Source: Siderastrea siderea (taxonomy: Eukaryota > Cnidaria > Anthozoa > Scleractinia > Rhizangiidae). Taken from it: DNA of 64,000 nucleotides. Location of the stretch: NCBI GenBank assembly GCA_964030785.1, contig OZ034971.1, positions 11,708,579 through 11,772,578 on the forward strand. The letters run 5' to 3'. Position 1 is the stretch's first letter; each line of letters starts with the position of its first letter. Positions 1 to 11,129 of this stretch are shown here, piece by piece. The translations under genes and the position numbers were made by a program. The notes under the pieces were generated by a model, which was given only the letters and a program-made list of their open reading frames with translations, made no database searches and was not told the origin of the DNA.

Positions 1-3000
1 AGTCACTCTGTCCATGCGATAAGAACCGTGATGAGTTTTCAGGTCAGTGAGTCTTTTGGTTTCGTTATTTTTCTTGGTTCCAAGCGAGCATCCGACAACA
101 TTTCATGCTGTAGAGTGTATATGAAACTAATTCTCTTATGGTCCCCATCTGTCGTTGCTATTCTAAACTATACGACGGCCAGTAGTATCACGCGGGCTTT
201 GGTACATAACCGATTGAACAGCAGAAGGGGCATTACAATTTTCCAGTGGACAAATGTAGTTTTGAAGCTGTCGACCAAATCCAATAAGCTTTTTTCCTTT
301 TTTTTTTTTTTTGGTATTTGGGGGAGTACGTTCAACGTTTTACTGTGGCGAAGAAATCAGTTCCATAGATGTGTTGACTTAGTGTTACCGATAAACAATA
401 ATTGGTCGATGATTGCTCCAAAGTTCTAGTATTTTCCGATTTGTCTTTATTTTCTGATTAGGTACACAGTATTTAGCTTTTGCCACAGTTTACTTTGCTG
501 TGATTTCACCCTTAGAAGCCCATCAATGATCAAATAAAGAGCGTTAATTCCTCAAAAATGCCGTGGCACTCCGTGGCACAATTTTTACACAATGTCTCGC
601 TACATAAGCAGAAACAGGGTAGCAAAACAACACGCTCAACAAAATGGCGCTTTAGGTCAAGGCATTAGCTTTTATGGCCATGAAGCAGGTCTGATTATCA
701 GGCCAGCTAGGGTTCGCCAGGAAAACTAGCATTAAATCCTGTTTTACAAACGAGATGAACTGCAAGAAGACCAGCTGTTCCTGATTTACGCGCCAGACTT
801 GGAGATACTAGGTGAAAAGTCATGATCAGTTGTGATTTCGTTCTTCCCGCCTTTACAAGGTGGGAAATTCAGTAGAACTGTAACCGTTTTAAGCTCAATC
901 GTTTGTTTTTAATTTCACCATACAGCGTGAAAGAAAATGCCAGTTGTCCTTCGAAACGCAGTGAATTTTCATTGTTTTCAGCTCCCGGCCCAGGTTGCTT
1001 CATGTACACTTCGAAGGCACTCTTTTAAGTTAAGTTTTGGATCCAGATCAGGAGTTCGCATACATGTTCTAACGTGCATTGTCCCCAGTCAAGGTTTTGT
1101 AAAATTGCTGGGAATTTTACAGAACCATCATGAACAGAGGAAAACAGAACAGATAGGGAGATAAGAGAGTTAACGCAAAGTTACCGCGATATCATCCCTA
1201 GTCCTGAGCCCTGAACGCGAAAAACGTTGTTAATTCTTTAAGAGTGCTCGCAGAGAACATACTGGACAATAATTCACTACATGCGGATGCAAAATATTTT
1301 GAGGCAAACGTTAACAGCAACACCAAACGGAGCGGGCATTTGTGAAGTGGAAAATAAAAAGCTTTTAGTTGAGTGTTCGGAAAGCAGAATTCAATCAGTC
1401 AAGTAACGCTGAGGGTGATTAAACCGTCGTACCATTGTGCTCAGCTGTGATTGCTTCTGCTTGGCTCCAAAGCAAAATTTCATGCGCTACTGATATGAAT
1501 TACCCTTAGTGCTAGAGGTTTCCTGTGTACTGAGGTTATGAGAATAAACTGCTCAGAATTTTTGGCGCTTGAATAAGACAACACTTGTATTATTAATTTA
1601 ATACATCGCCTCAGTCTTAGAGGGTTCATCAGGGAGCTGGAACTCTTGTAGAGAAAGAATTGTCTACAGAAGCTTTGAAATATAAACGTCTTTAGCGGGG
1701 TAGCTGAAGGTGCAATGAGGGCGTAACCTCGCCTATGTGTGCTGGCCATGCCTGCTCTTCTTCTATCGCGTGTACCACTTATTTCCAATCCATCAGCAGT
1801 GATCAGTCAGTTCGTAACGCTAGTTTGGAATCGAATCTTGCGAATATGTTTTGTGGCTGTAAATGTTAGGTTTGCCTACTGTGTTATACTGGGCGAGTAA
1901 AGCTGGGTTATCTAGTAGGGTCATTGTATTGTTTTCTAGTCTCAAATCTGCAAGCCATCAAAGGGTTTATATCGATCGATGGCTGCGTTTGATTCTCAGA
2001 GTGTCTATTCACCATAAATACACGTTCTGTTTTGGTCAAAGATTTGTGGAAGGATGACTGATCATGAAAATATTTCCATCTTTGTCTATCTTGTCCTCTC
2101 TGGCTGCACTGAAAATGAGGAGCGAAACTCATTACGCTGTCAACAGTAGGCTTTTTTTTTTGTTTTTGTTGTGTGTGTGTGTGTGTGTGTTTTTTTTTTC
2201 CCAATTTCTTTTGCACTTTCCAGAGAGAACTGCAAGACTGAGCTGTCATTCTGAGGCCTTGTATCTCTCTCGGCTTACATATTTACACCCGGGTATTCGA
2301 GATTAATTTAACTCTAACCTTTTGTATCCTTAGTGAAGCAAGATCACAATGTCCTCGAGAAAAGCTTTGTTCGCTGAATGAATCTATTTGCTCTTACGTC
2401 AGTTTTTCAAGAGCTGAAATGCTTTAGAGTTGCACGTGTCGGTTTACACAAACACGAAGCATCGCACAACATGTATGTCAACTCTAAACAGCGTAGTTGC
2501 ATGTTCAGAATTAGTTCAACCCAGGGAATCAAAATCTAGACAATCTAGAGTCATTGCCTGAGAATAATTATTAACATGTCTAATTTCTTATTTTTATTTT
2601 CTGCAAAACCATGGACTGGCGAAGTCTTGTTTTAAATATCTTTTCTTATTTATTCAACTGAACCTAAGATCTTCCTGCTGAAATATCTTCCCGAGTGACA
2701 TATTTTGTCTACCAGATCTTCCAAACGGATTTCAGAGGTCATATGATCTCGCGTTTTAAGTAGAACAAAGAAAGCGCTGTAATCTCGGCAATCGATTTTT
2801 TAAATGAAGTTGATGGGGGCACGCAGGCAAGGACGAAGTGTTTAGTCGAGTCTTCCTGGTAAGTCGTGAAAAGTTTATGATGTTTCAACCCCAGGGGAGG
2901 GGTACTCATTATAAGGAAGGCTTCGCACCGAGGTTCAAACCTTATCCTTTCACTCCCATAGTCAGTTATGGAGACATTTAAAGTAGTTCTAACTTTTGAG

Positions 3001-3545
3001 TCTGTGGATGAAATCCTGTCGTGTGACCACTCAAATGAAACCTTTTTAGCAGTACTTTCACATGGTACTATTTATATTTTAGTATTTTACAAAATTAAAT
3101 TTGGAATTCGTTTTGAATTTTGATTTTAGGCACTTTTGGGAGTGAAAGGGTTAACACACTACTCCGTATCGAAATGGTGCTTCCATATACCTCATAGCAC
3201 AATATGGCATCTCTTTTATACCTATGAAATAAGCCCAAAACAGTATCTTCGCGAGATTTCAGTCGTTCAAAGGCTTCAATCCTCTAAGTTGCGTTGTGAT
3301 TTCTGCCAAAACAGTTTTAGTACTTAGACTTTTAATTTACGCCCTTGAACGTAGTAAAACAGTAAATTCCACTACCTTTCATATACGTTAAGTACAAAAG
3401 AGGCACCCCTTTCTGGTGGACTGGCTCCCCATATAGCCCACTACGGGGAGTACCGACCCGGATTCCAACCGATACCGTAAATTCCAATGATAAGCCCTGG
3501 GCTTATATCTGTTCAAAAGGTTTTTTCTGTAGGATTAGTTTCGGT

Positions 3546-3563
3546 GGGGGGGGGGGGGGGGGG
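3546..3563 (+). repeat. 18-base G homopolymer in U0
   Basis: A run of 18 G sits in a conserved place in every U copy: 31627-31644 (18 G), 38078-38091 (14 G) and 44582-44599 (18 G). Such runs can form G-quadruplexes and are unstable in replication and sequencing, so the lengths may be partly assembly-dependent. In U3 the run coincides with a switch in sequence type (see findings). Confidence 0.9.
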
Positions 3564-4039
3564 CAGGGGTCTGGACACGGAGTTTTGGTTCAAAAAGTTA
3601 ACTTTCCTTTGTCAAGAGTATTTTTGTCAGTTGCTGCTTGCTTGTAGTGCCTGGACACATGTTGTTTAAGTTTTTGTAAGAATTGTTGATTGGTGTCCAG
3701 CATAATGTATGATGGGAAGTTTGAGGTCATGCTAAATGTCTTAATAGAAAGGTTGTTTTCACTATCAAATTCACCCTACTTTCCAGTAAAAACGTTTAAA
3801 GGATTACTAACGAGAAGCAGTAGTATTAAGTGTACAAAACCTGCGATTTGTGCAGAGTTCTGAGTAAATGAGCAAATTTTGGTTAAAAGGTAATTTTGGT
3901 AAAAAGTCTAAAAACACCACCACTTTGACAAGGCATTGCACGTGAATTCCTTAACTCATATTATAACCTATCGCTGTAAATGGCTCGATTAAATTTTTTA
4001 CGTTGTCATTGGCAGAAACACATCACGTGGTATCTTTCG

Positions 4040-4226
4040 GCCGATTTTATTTCGACCACAACAAAAACAAGCAAGTCAAAGTTCGGGACAAGCTTTTTAA
4101 TTTTACGTGGAAGAAAAAGAAAATCGTTTGCAGAAGCCAGTGTCAGCGAAATTAAAATGCTAGTTATAGATGCGGTCCCACGAAACACGAAAAAATCCAC
4201 CAAATATACCGTAAACGACTTTCAAG
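4040..4226 (+). CDS. Exon-like frame in U0, Crypton/QRICH1/ZMYM-type N-terminal motif
   Basis: The open frame reads ...FAEASVSEIKMLVID AVPRNTKKSTKY... and then meets a good splice donor (AAG|GTAAGA) directly after position 4226, leaving phase 1. The 'AVPxNTKK(S/A)T' stretch followed by an aromatic-rich helix is typical of the N-terminal region of proteins related to Crypton tyrosine recombinases and their domesticated relatives (QRICH1, ZMYM2-4, KCTD1/15). That family placement rests on memory of the motif. The same frame and donor recur in U1-U3. No convincing start codon or downstream exon was found, so this may be a stranded transposon exon. The 5' limit given is approximate. Confidence 0.4.
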
Positions 4227-4809
4227 GTAAGAGAAACTTACGAGCCAAGTTTGGTTTTAGCCTATCATAATTTTATCCAATCACAGTGTTAATAAAAACA
4301 TGTAAACCAATCAAATCGTGTCTGTTTACGTCACCCACAAATACGCCATGATCACCAATGGCTTTTTTTCTTCTTTAGCACGACAAAAACGCGTTGTAAA
4401 AGTTAATGGGAAGGTGTTAAACAAGGTATTGTCCTCTAAATTTTACATTGCCTTCGAAGCTCATTTTTCAGATAATCTTTCAGCCTGGGGCATTATCCTC
4501 CGATATACCGGCAGCCGAAGGGGCCTATTTCCCAGATATTCAAACTTTCTAAAATAATATCCATCCAGGGGAGGAATGGAGAGTTGGATAAAATAAAATA
4601 ATTGAAGAAGCGTTCTCAAGTCGATTTTTACTCAAGAAATTACGAGTTCTCCCAATGGGAGTTTCATTTCTCGTTTTTCTCATTATTGAGCCTACAGTCT
4701 GGTAGGACATCACTTTGCTCAGCATAAATATAATCCTCAGTCCCTTCATGGAAGGACATCCGACCAGGCTAATTTTCTTTTTGCGCCCATTGCGTTTTCA
4801 GATTTAAAA

Positions 4810-5153
4810 CAGGGTCTGGAAGGGGGGTCCTGATCCCGCATTCCCGCTCCTTTTTCACGAGAATCCCGCATCCCGCACTTTTTTCATCGCTATCCCGAAT
4901 TTCGTTTCTTTTTTTTCTTAAAAATACATTCGCTTTTGCCGCTATAACGTTTTTTTTGGGGAGGTCGTGACGATTCCCCGAATTCCCGACAGACAGGCAA
5001 CAAAATCCCGCATCCCGTGCCCAAATTTTGGTCAATCCCGCTTCCCTGGTAGCAGTCAAATCCCGAATCTCGTCAAGATATTTTTGGTTTTTCCGAATCC
5101 CGCACCATATTTTGGTCAAATCCCGGATCCCGAGAATACCCTTCCAGACCCTG
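4810..5153. mobile_element. 344-bp MITE inserted in U0 only, TSD TTAAAA
   Basis: The ends are a 15-base terminal inverted repeat, CAGGGTCTGGAAGGG. The element is flanked by TTAAAA at 4804-4809 and 5154-5159. The corresponding point in U1, U2 and U3 (for example near 32903) has a single uninterrupted TTTAAAAGTGTC, so the empty site is present three times in this window. The interior is made of loose repeats of 'AAATCCCG' and 'ATCCCGCA'. There is no coding capacity. The superfamily is uncertain: the TTAA core in the duplication would suit a piggyBac-like mobiliser, but the 6-base duplication does not fit exactly. Confidence 0.85.
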
Positions 5154-5479
5154 TTAAAAGTGTCGAACATTCAAAATTAAACATTGTTTTACTGTTTGGC
5201 TTCAGAAATAGGTCGCAATTTATGTTTAGAGAAATAGTATTTGGTTGATAGTTGTTAGAAAAGGACCAGTGTTGAGGTTATGCAAGGTGTCACAATCTAC
5301 ACGTTAAAAAATATGGCTAGTTCGAGAAATTAACATTTCGGTCGTGTAAGTATAGAGAATCAGCAGAGAATTGGTTTGAAATCAACCAGTTATTGAATTG
5401 ATTGAATTAATTAAAGTTTAGACAGAGTTTAACAACTATATAGATCTAAACTGAGTTTAAACTGGTCCGGAATTCTTCA

Positions 5480-5598
5480 ATGGGATTCGAACTATAGAAC
5501 CAATGACACTGTGATAGCCACCCTGCGAGAGCTTGCTGGCAAGCTACCTTTGCGATTTCTGGTGTAAACCCTCTACCACAGAGCTATGAAGCCACACC
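5480..5598 (-). mobile_element. tRNA-derived SINE-like block, copy 1
   Basis: Read on the minus strand it begins near 'TAGCTCTGTGGTAGAG', a good pol III A box, and about 85 bases later has 'AGTTCGAATCC', a good B box. The space between the boxes is longer than in a plain tRNA, and no acceptor stem could be paired, so a SINE head or tRNA pseudogene fits better than an active tRNA gene. The second copy at 46147-46260 is in the same orientation within the duplicated hinge. Confidence 0.6.
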
Positions 5599-5853
5599 TC
5601 AATCGGAATCGTTTCCAGGGCCTTTACCTTTTTTAACAAGGTTGGAGAGGCTTCGCGCGGGAAGGAAAATTAACTGTCTTTCATATTACAAAGTCACCAA
5701 AATACACCTTAAATTGGAAGAGAGAGCCGAGCTAAGCCTAATTTTGGCAGAAGTCACAAAGCATCTTAGAGCGTTCGAGTGACGAAAATCCCGACATGGT
5801 ATCGTTTTTGGCTTAATTTTGAGGTCTGGAAGCCATATGCAATATTTGTTCTA

Positions 5854-6157
5854 CAATCTCGGGCCGAACAACATGGAACAGAAACCCCACTACCCCCCCC
5901 CCCCCCCCCAATCAATGATGAAGTCGCGCGAAGGGAAAAACGCGCCATATTTCCATTCTTGATTTGGGGGGAGGGGTGGTCTAAGTGTTCCATTTAAAAT
6001 GTCCAAGATTGCAATCTCGGTCGGAATAACATGGAACAGACACCCCGCTACCCCCCAAAATCAATGATGAAGTCGCGCGAAGGGAAAAATGCGCCATTTT
6101 TCCATCCTTGATTTGGCGGGAGGGTTGGTCTAAGGTTTCCATTTAAAATGACCAAGA
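5854..6157. repeat. Two ~158-bp tandem repeats with C-runs
   Basis: Copy one starts at 'caatctcgggccgaac' (5854) and copy two at 'caatctcggtcggaat' (6012). Both continue through 'aacatggaacag', a C-run, 'atcaatgatgaagtcgcgcgaaggg' (two pieces of the same conserved stretch) and 'ccatttaaaatg'. The second hinge (46510-46862) contains the same pair with an additional internal duplication. Confidence 0.85.
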
Positions 6158-6299
6158 TAATCATTGTAGGTATAGGGAAGGGATACCATTTCTATTAAGA
6201 TTAAAATACAGTATCAGGAACCCATAACCCGGATCGTGCAACTCCTGACAGTACTGACAATGAATCTCGGGGCGGAGCCTCCTCGTGCGAAACTATATG

Positions 6300-9200
6300 A
6301 GTGCCCCCCCCCCCCCCCTTGCCCAGGTTGAGGTATTATGCACTGTTCATGACTTGCCAGGAAGACTGCACACTTAGTCCTGCGTGCCCCCATCAATCTC
6401 ATTCAAAGAATCGAATGCCGAGATCACAGCGCTTTCTTTGTTCTACTTAAACCCGAGATCATATGACCTCTGAGATCCATTTGGGCGATCTGTTAGACAA
6501 AATATGTCAAGCGGCAAGACATTTTATCGGGAAGATCTTGACTCAATTGCAAAAATAAGTCGAATAGATATTTATACTTCACCACTCCACGGTTATCCAC
6601 AACATAAAAATTAAAAATTAGACATTTTAGTAATTACTCTCATGCAATGGCTCCAGATTTTGATTACCTGGATGGTGACTTAGTGTGAACACCCAAGTGC
6701 CACACTGTTTTGAGTTGAAATGCACGTGCTATGCTGCATGTTTGTGTTAACGGACACGTGCCACTCTGAAGCATTTCATATCAGCTCTTGAAAAACCGAC
6801 GCATGTGAAAATAGATCCATTCAGCAAACAAAGCTTTCCTCGCGAATACAAGGAATATTTTTGGTTCTTCTCTACGGGTGACAAAAGGTTAGAATTGAGT
6901 GGATCATGACTATCAGTCGGGTGTAAATGTGTAAGCCTAAAGAGATACGACGTTTTCATCTGTCTTGCTCAGTCTTGCAGTTCTCGCCAGAAAGTGCAAA
7001 AAAAAAAGGAAAAAACCTGCTGTTGACATCGTAATTAGTTTAGCTCCTCAGTTTTCAGCATAACCAGCGAGGACAAGATAGACATTGCAATTTTTCCAAT
7101 GATCGTTCCACATATCTTCGACCAAAGCAGGACATGGTTCTGTTTTCGACCAAAACAGAACCTTCTGGGATTCAAACGCAACTATCTATCGAAACAAATG
7201 CGAGATCTGCAGACGTTAGGCAAGAAAACAATACAATGCCCTATCTAAATAACCCAACTTTGCTCGGCCACTGTTTATAAACCAATAGATAAACCTAATA
7301 ATTACATCGACAGAACGTATTCACATGATTAACAAGAAAACTAATCCCGAACTGTTATCGGCAGTGGCAATGAGCGGTACACACGGTAGAATAAGAGAGC
7401 AGGCATGCCCAATACATGTTTATACGGTTACGCCCCCATTGTACTATCGCCCCACCTAGCTTCAGCTACCTCGCCAAAGACGTTTTATATTTGAAGCTTT
7501 TCTAGATAATCCTTCTCTACAATCGGACCTGAGCTCAATGAACTATCAAAGAGTAAAAAGCAATGAAGTTAAATATAATTGAGTCTCTTCACAAAGTCAT
7601 TTATATTTTTTAATAATACAAGTGTTGTTATTGAACCACTAAAACGTCTGAGCAGTACTCTTTCACCGGACTTTGGTACACGCGAAACCTCTAGCTCTCG
7701 TCAGTGATTCATATCAGCAGAAGCAATCACAGTTGGACACACAATGGTACGGATCAGTGTCACTCGACCGATGGAATTCTGATTGAAACTAAAATCTTTT
7801 ATTAAATTGCATGTTCATAAATGCTCACTCCGTTTGGTGTTGCCCTTCGCTTCCAAATATTCAATTGCACCCGCATGTAGTGAAACTTTGGCTGCATGTT
7901 CTCTGCGAGCACTCTTAAAGAATTAACTGCAGCGTGCGATCATTGAAAGGCGCCTATACACTCAGTCAGATGATTTTACAAGCAGGCTTACGTTATATCT
8001 TCTTCTATCTTGTCTCCCCCTCTATTTTCCTCTGCTCATCATGGTTCTGTATTTAAATGTGCCCAGCAATTTTACAGAAGCACAATGGTGACAACGCACA
8101 TATTAGAACATGTATGCGAACTCTGGATTCGAGACTCAAGTGTCGTCGCACGGTGCGTTTAGAAACCTGGTACGCGTTTCTCGAAACCCCGACAACTATT
8201 CGGCCCCGAAAAGTTTGTAAATACAGAACCACTCACAAGTTCCACAAAGCTGATACATCCACATGTCTTTGAACTAAGAAATGTTGAACTTACAACAGAA
8301 ACGTTTCATGCTTAGAAACATCTTTGTTTGGAAGATACGGTATGAATTAGCGTGCCCGAAATCATCCCGTAATTAACGCACCCCTCAGCCGGAAGGTGCA
8401 AGCAACAACAAAAAAAATGCAGCGGGTTGCGAGGAACAACTGAAGATTTTCTTTCACGCTGGTGAAATTAAAATCCAGTGATTTAGCTTAAAACGGCTAC
8501 AGTTCCACCGAATCTGCATCCTTGTAAACGCAGAGAAACAGTTAAAATTACAACTAATCATGACTTGACCTAGTATCTCCAAGTCCGGCGCGCAAATCAG
8601 CGCAACTGGTCTTCCTCCAGGTCATCCTGGTTGTAAAAGAGGATTTCAGTAATGCTGAGTTTTCCTGGCGAGCCCTAGTTAGCATGAGAATCAGACCTGC
8701 TTCATGGCCACGGAAGGTATGCCTTGACCTGAAGCGCTTTTTTTGTTGAGTGTGTTGTTTTGCTACTCAGTTTGTGCTTGTGTAGTAAAACAATGCGACA
8801 TGTGCTATAGCATTCTTAAAGAATTGCTGTTCTTCAGTTGAGCATCCACAGGCGTCTACGGGTGAAATCACAGGCAAGTAATAAAGGTAAATACTCAAGA
8901 AAATTTCGAAAATACCAGCGATTTTGGAGAAATCATGCACAGATTATTGTTAATCGATAATACCAGGTCCAAATAATGGAACTGACTTCTTTGCCAAATT
9001 AAAGTGAAGTATTATTCAGTAATGACATAGTTTATACATAATTTGTTACAGGACAACTAGGCCTTCTTTGTTCGGTTTCCCTAAGACACGTCTAATGGTG
9101 ACTTTTTGGAACATGAAAACAAGTCTTCAATTTAAACAATTTGTTCAAGTGACATCGTAGCTGTCTCCGTTCTGAAGACGCGTTCCCCACGTTCGAAGAA

Positions 9201-10304
9201 TATTTGCCTCTCCTCTTGGAATAATCATAAACAGGGGCATCCAAAGGATAGTTTATGTGCAATAGATATCTGTTCGGGAGACATTAAACGCCTCAGAAAT
9301 TAGTGAAATTAATTGCAATGAAAACCTAGAGTTTTCTTTGGCGAAATTTCGTAACCGGTGGATAAATTAACTTCATTTGTTTATGAAGGGACAACTGATA
9401 TGTCGTTTGGGATCAGCTTGGACTTTCAGAAAAAAGAAAGCAGTTAGGAAATTTAGGAGGAATAAGACTCCGCTTCCATAACATTTTCTGCGACTTACAT
9501 ATTCCAGATTTTCAGCTAAAGAAACCGACTGATATCAACCTGTGATAGCTTACAAACTATCCTTTTTAATGGTCCTGAAAAAACTAAGAACTCTGAGCAA
9601 CGTTTTATGTATTTTGCTAACGTTTTTGTCTTGGCTGCCTCTGAATACAATTTCCATGTACAGCGTTCAAAGTCTTAACTTTTTTTCCTTCGACGGTAGC
9701 GTAAATTTCGTCCGCTAGTTCCTAATCGCAGTACACGCACGCAACGCATATCCGCTTCCTGTGATCCTGTTTGTTTTTCCAGTTATCTAACAAGGAAGTC
9801 ATCCTTGGTCAGTAACAAGGCGATCCAAAATGTTTATCTATCGCGAGAAGACTTGATTCTGCAATCACACTTGCACGGAGTACTGGCCGGATCTGCGAAG
9901 ACAACTGACATGACGACATGAACCTCAGTACAATTAGGCACGTAGTGGCTGCAGAAATAAGAGTGAGGTATACCTCACAACTGGCTGCAAACTCTAGGAA
10001 CAATGAAGTAGCGCAAGTATACAAACCTGGGAGAAATCGCATAGGTATAGCAGTCCGCAGCGACGATCGAAGATCACACTTTAAGTTTAGTCGCCACTTT
10101 TATCAGTTTTGGCTAGTGCATCGGATCGTCAGTTCTCTTTATCTACAGCGTAGAAAAAAGCAAATCATCTGTACTCAGGAAATTTACCACTGTTGTTCCA
10201 TGCAACATCATGCAGTTACACAAAGAAACGTCACTGTTGTTCGAACGACTCCTAACGCTAGAAAACTAGTATATCCCTCCTTCCACTTGAATTCCATGCT
10301 GCTG
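6300..10304 (-). repeat. Inverted, diverged U copy (U'1)
   Basis: From about 6300 to 9000 this block is the reverse complement of roughly 2905 down to 335. Landmarks are 'agatcatatgacctctgag' (6460) against 'ttcagaggtcatatgatct' (2730), and the 'ctctgcgagcactcttaaag' block (7900) against its complement (1230-1260). Divergence is clearly higher than among U1-U3. The part 9000-10304 has no match in the U copies, but a piece around 9335-9530 matches 54640-54830. The whole block is duplicated in direct orientation at 46986-51060. The reading frames inside are short and not conserved. Confidence 0.88.
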
Positions 10305-11031
10305 TAAAACAGCCGACGTTTCGCGAGGTCGCCACTTGAGCCCTCGCCAAACGACGCCTGAGTAACGAGCGCAGAAATTCCAACTGATGACGTGCTCTAC
10401 CCAGATCTTGGTAGTGCTTCTGATTGGTTGTACCGTGCCGGAAATTATTCGTCCAAAATATGACGTCCGAGCTTAAACGCTTCCGAAAGTTTTGGGGTTT
10501 TGAATAATACTCACTACGGCGGGAGAGCCATCGATGTACTAAAACGATTTAAGTTTTCCGTTGCCATGACAACGTATAGTTAAAGAGTGTAACATGTTAT
10601 TAAGACAACGTACATCGTACACAAATTGGTACACTGAGATGACAGCATTTGCAAAACTCTGCGAAAAACAAAGGAATCCATGAATACTAATAAATCGTGG
10701 TTTCCATGGTAACGGGCGCAATTCCAGCTTGGCGCTATATCCGAAAATGTTTGTCTTGATGACCACTATGAGTGTGCCAAATTTCATGCTTGTATAAAAA
10801 GGTGCACAATTCGCCTGAAATTTTGAGCTATGCCGCTGGACTAGAAGGAAAAAAATCAAATGTCAGAAAAATACTCGCCTACTGCTCGCGCCATGCTTTT
10901 TACATTAGTCCAGGCTTCTTGATTTGTTACCATGGTTATTTCTTCATCCCATGGCATTAGTCTACAAGCAGTCTCTCCCTCCGCTCAGGGACAGTCGAGC
11001 GAAAAGAACACGCTAACGAGCGTGAAAATCG

Positions 11032-11129
11032 CCTGCCGCGTGGAAACGCGACGCGCGTATGATAAGCCGCTGGGCTCACAAATTGACTCACGGCGGCTCA
11101 TTACGCGCGTCACGTTTCCATGCGGCAGG
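11032..11129. repeat. 98-bp inverted repeat, MITE-like hairpin
   Basis: The left arm starts CCTGCCGCGTGGAAACG and the complement of the right arm starts CCTGCCGCATGGAAACG. Pairing continues through ACGCGCGTA with few mismatches. The GC content is well above that of the surroundings. It could be the core of a small transposon, but no target duplication was identified. Confidence 0.65.

Larger units (their letters stand above)
1..5199 (+). repeat. Partial tandem unit U0 (5' truncated by the window edge)
   Basis: This stretch aligns collinearly with 28389-32944, 34816-39367 and 41344-45872, with only scattered substitutions and small indels. Shared landmarks in the same order are the 'agtcactctgtccatgcg' start, a T-run near 295, the cgatcgat block near 1970, a TG-rich stretch near 2170, the 18-base G-run at 3546-3563, and the exon-like frame ending at 4226. 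It differs from the others by carrying a 344-bp MITE near its end. It is more diverged from U1-U3 than those are from each other. The alignment is seen directly by reading; the exact identity was not computed. Confidence 0.93.
5200..6299. repeat. Hinge segment 1 between plus and minus U copies
   Basis: This segment starts where U homology would continue into the next tandem copy; instead of 'GGCTAGTTGG' it reads 'GGCTTCAGAAATAGG'. It is duplicated at 45873-46985 after U3. It holds a minus-strand tRNA-derived SINE-like block and two ~158-bp tandem repeats with C-runs. From about 6300 the sequence becomes the reverse complement of U. No coding frame in it is convincing. Confidence 0.85.

Noticed and set aside
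28..429. 133-codon frame starting at the U 'agtcactctg' point, repeated in other units
   Set aside because: The frame is broken at different places in U1, U2 and U3 and runs through a T homopolymer; starts are GTG. Not coding.
2064..2306. Frame rich in L, F, C and V near the TG repeat of U0
   Set aside because: Product of T-runs and the TG microsatellite, not conserved in the other copies.
4769..5248. Overlapping frames on both strands with proline- and isoleucine-rich repeats
   Set aside because: They are translations of the ATCCCG repeats within the 344-bp MITE.
5480..5598. Functional tRNA gene with intron on the minus strand
   Set aside because: A and B boxes are good, but no acceptor-stem pairing or plausible anticodon arm could be built, and spacing is too long; SINE head preferred.
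9809..10042. 77-codon minus frame with several Cys and a possible CCCAG acceptor
   Set aside because: In the near-identical duplicate (50584-50766) the frame is altered and cut by a stop, so coding is unlikely.
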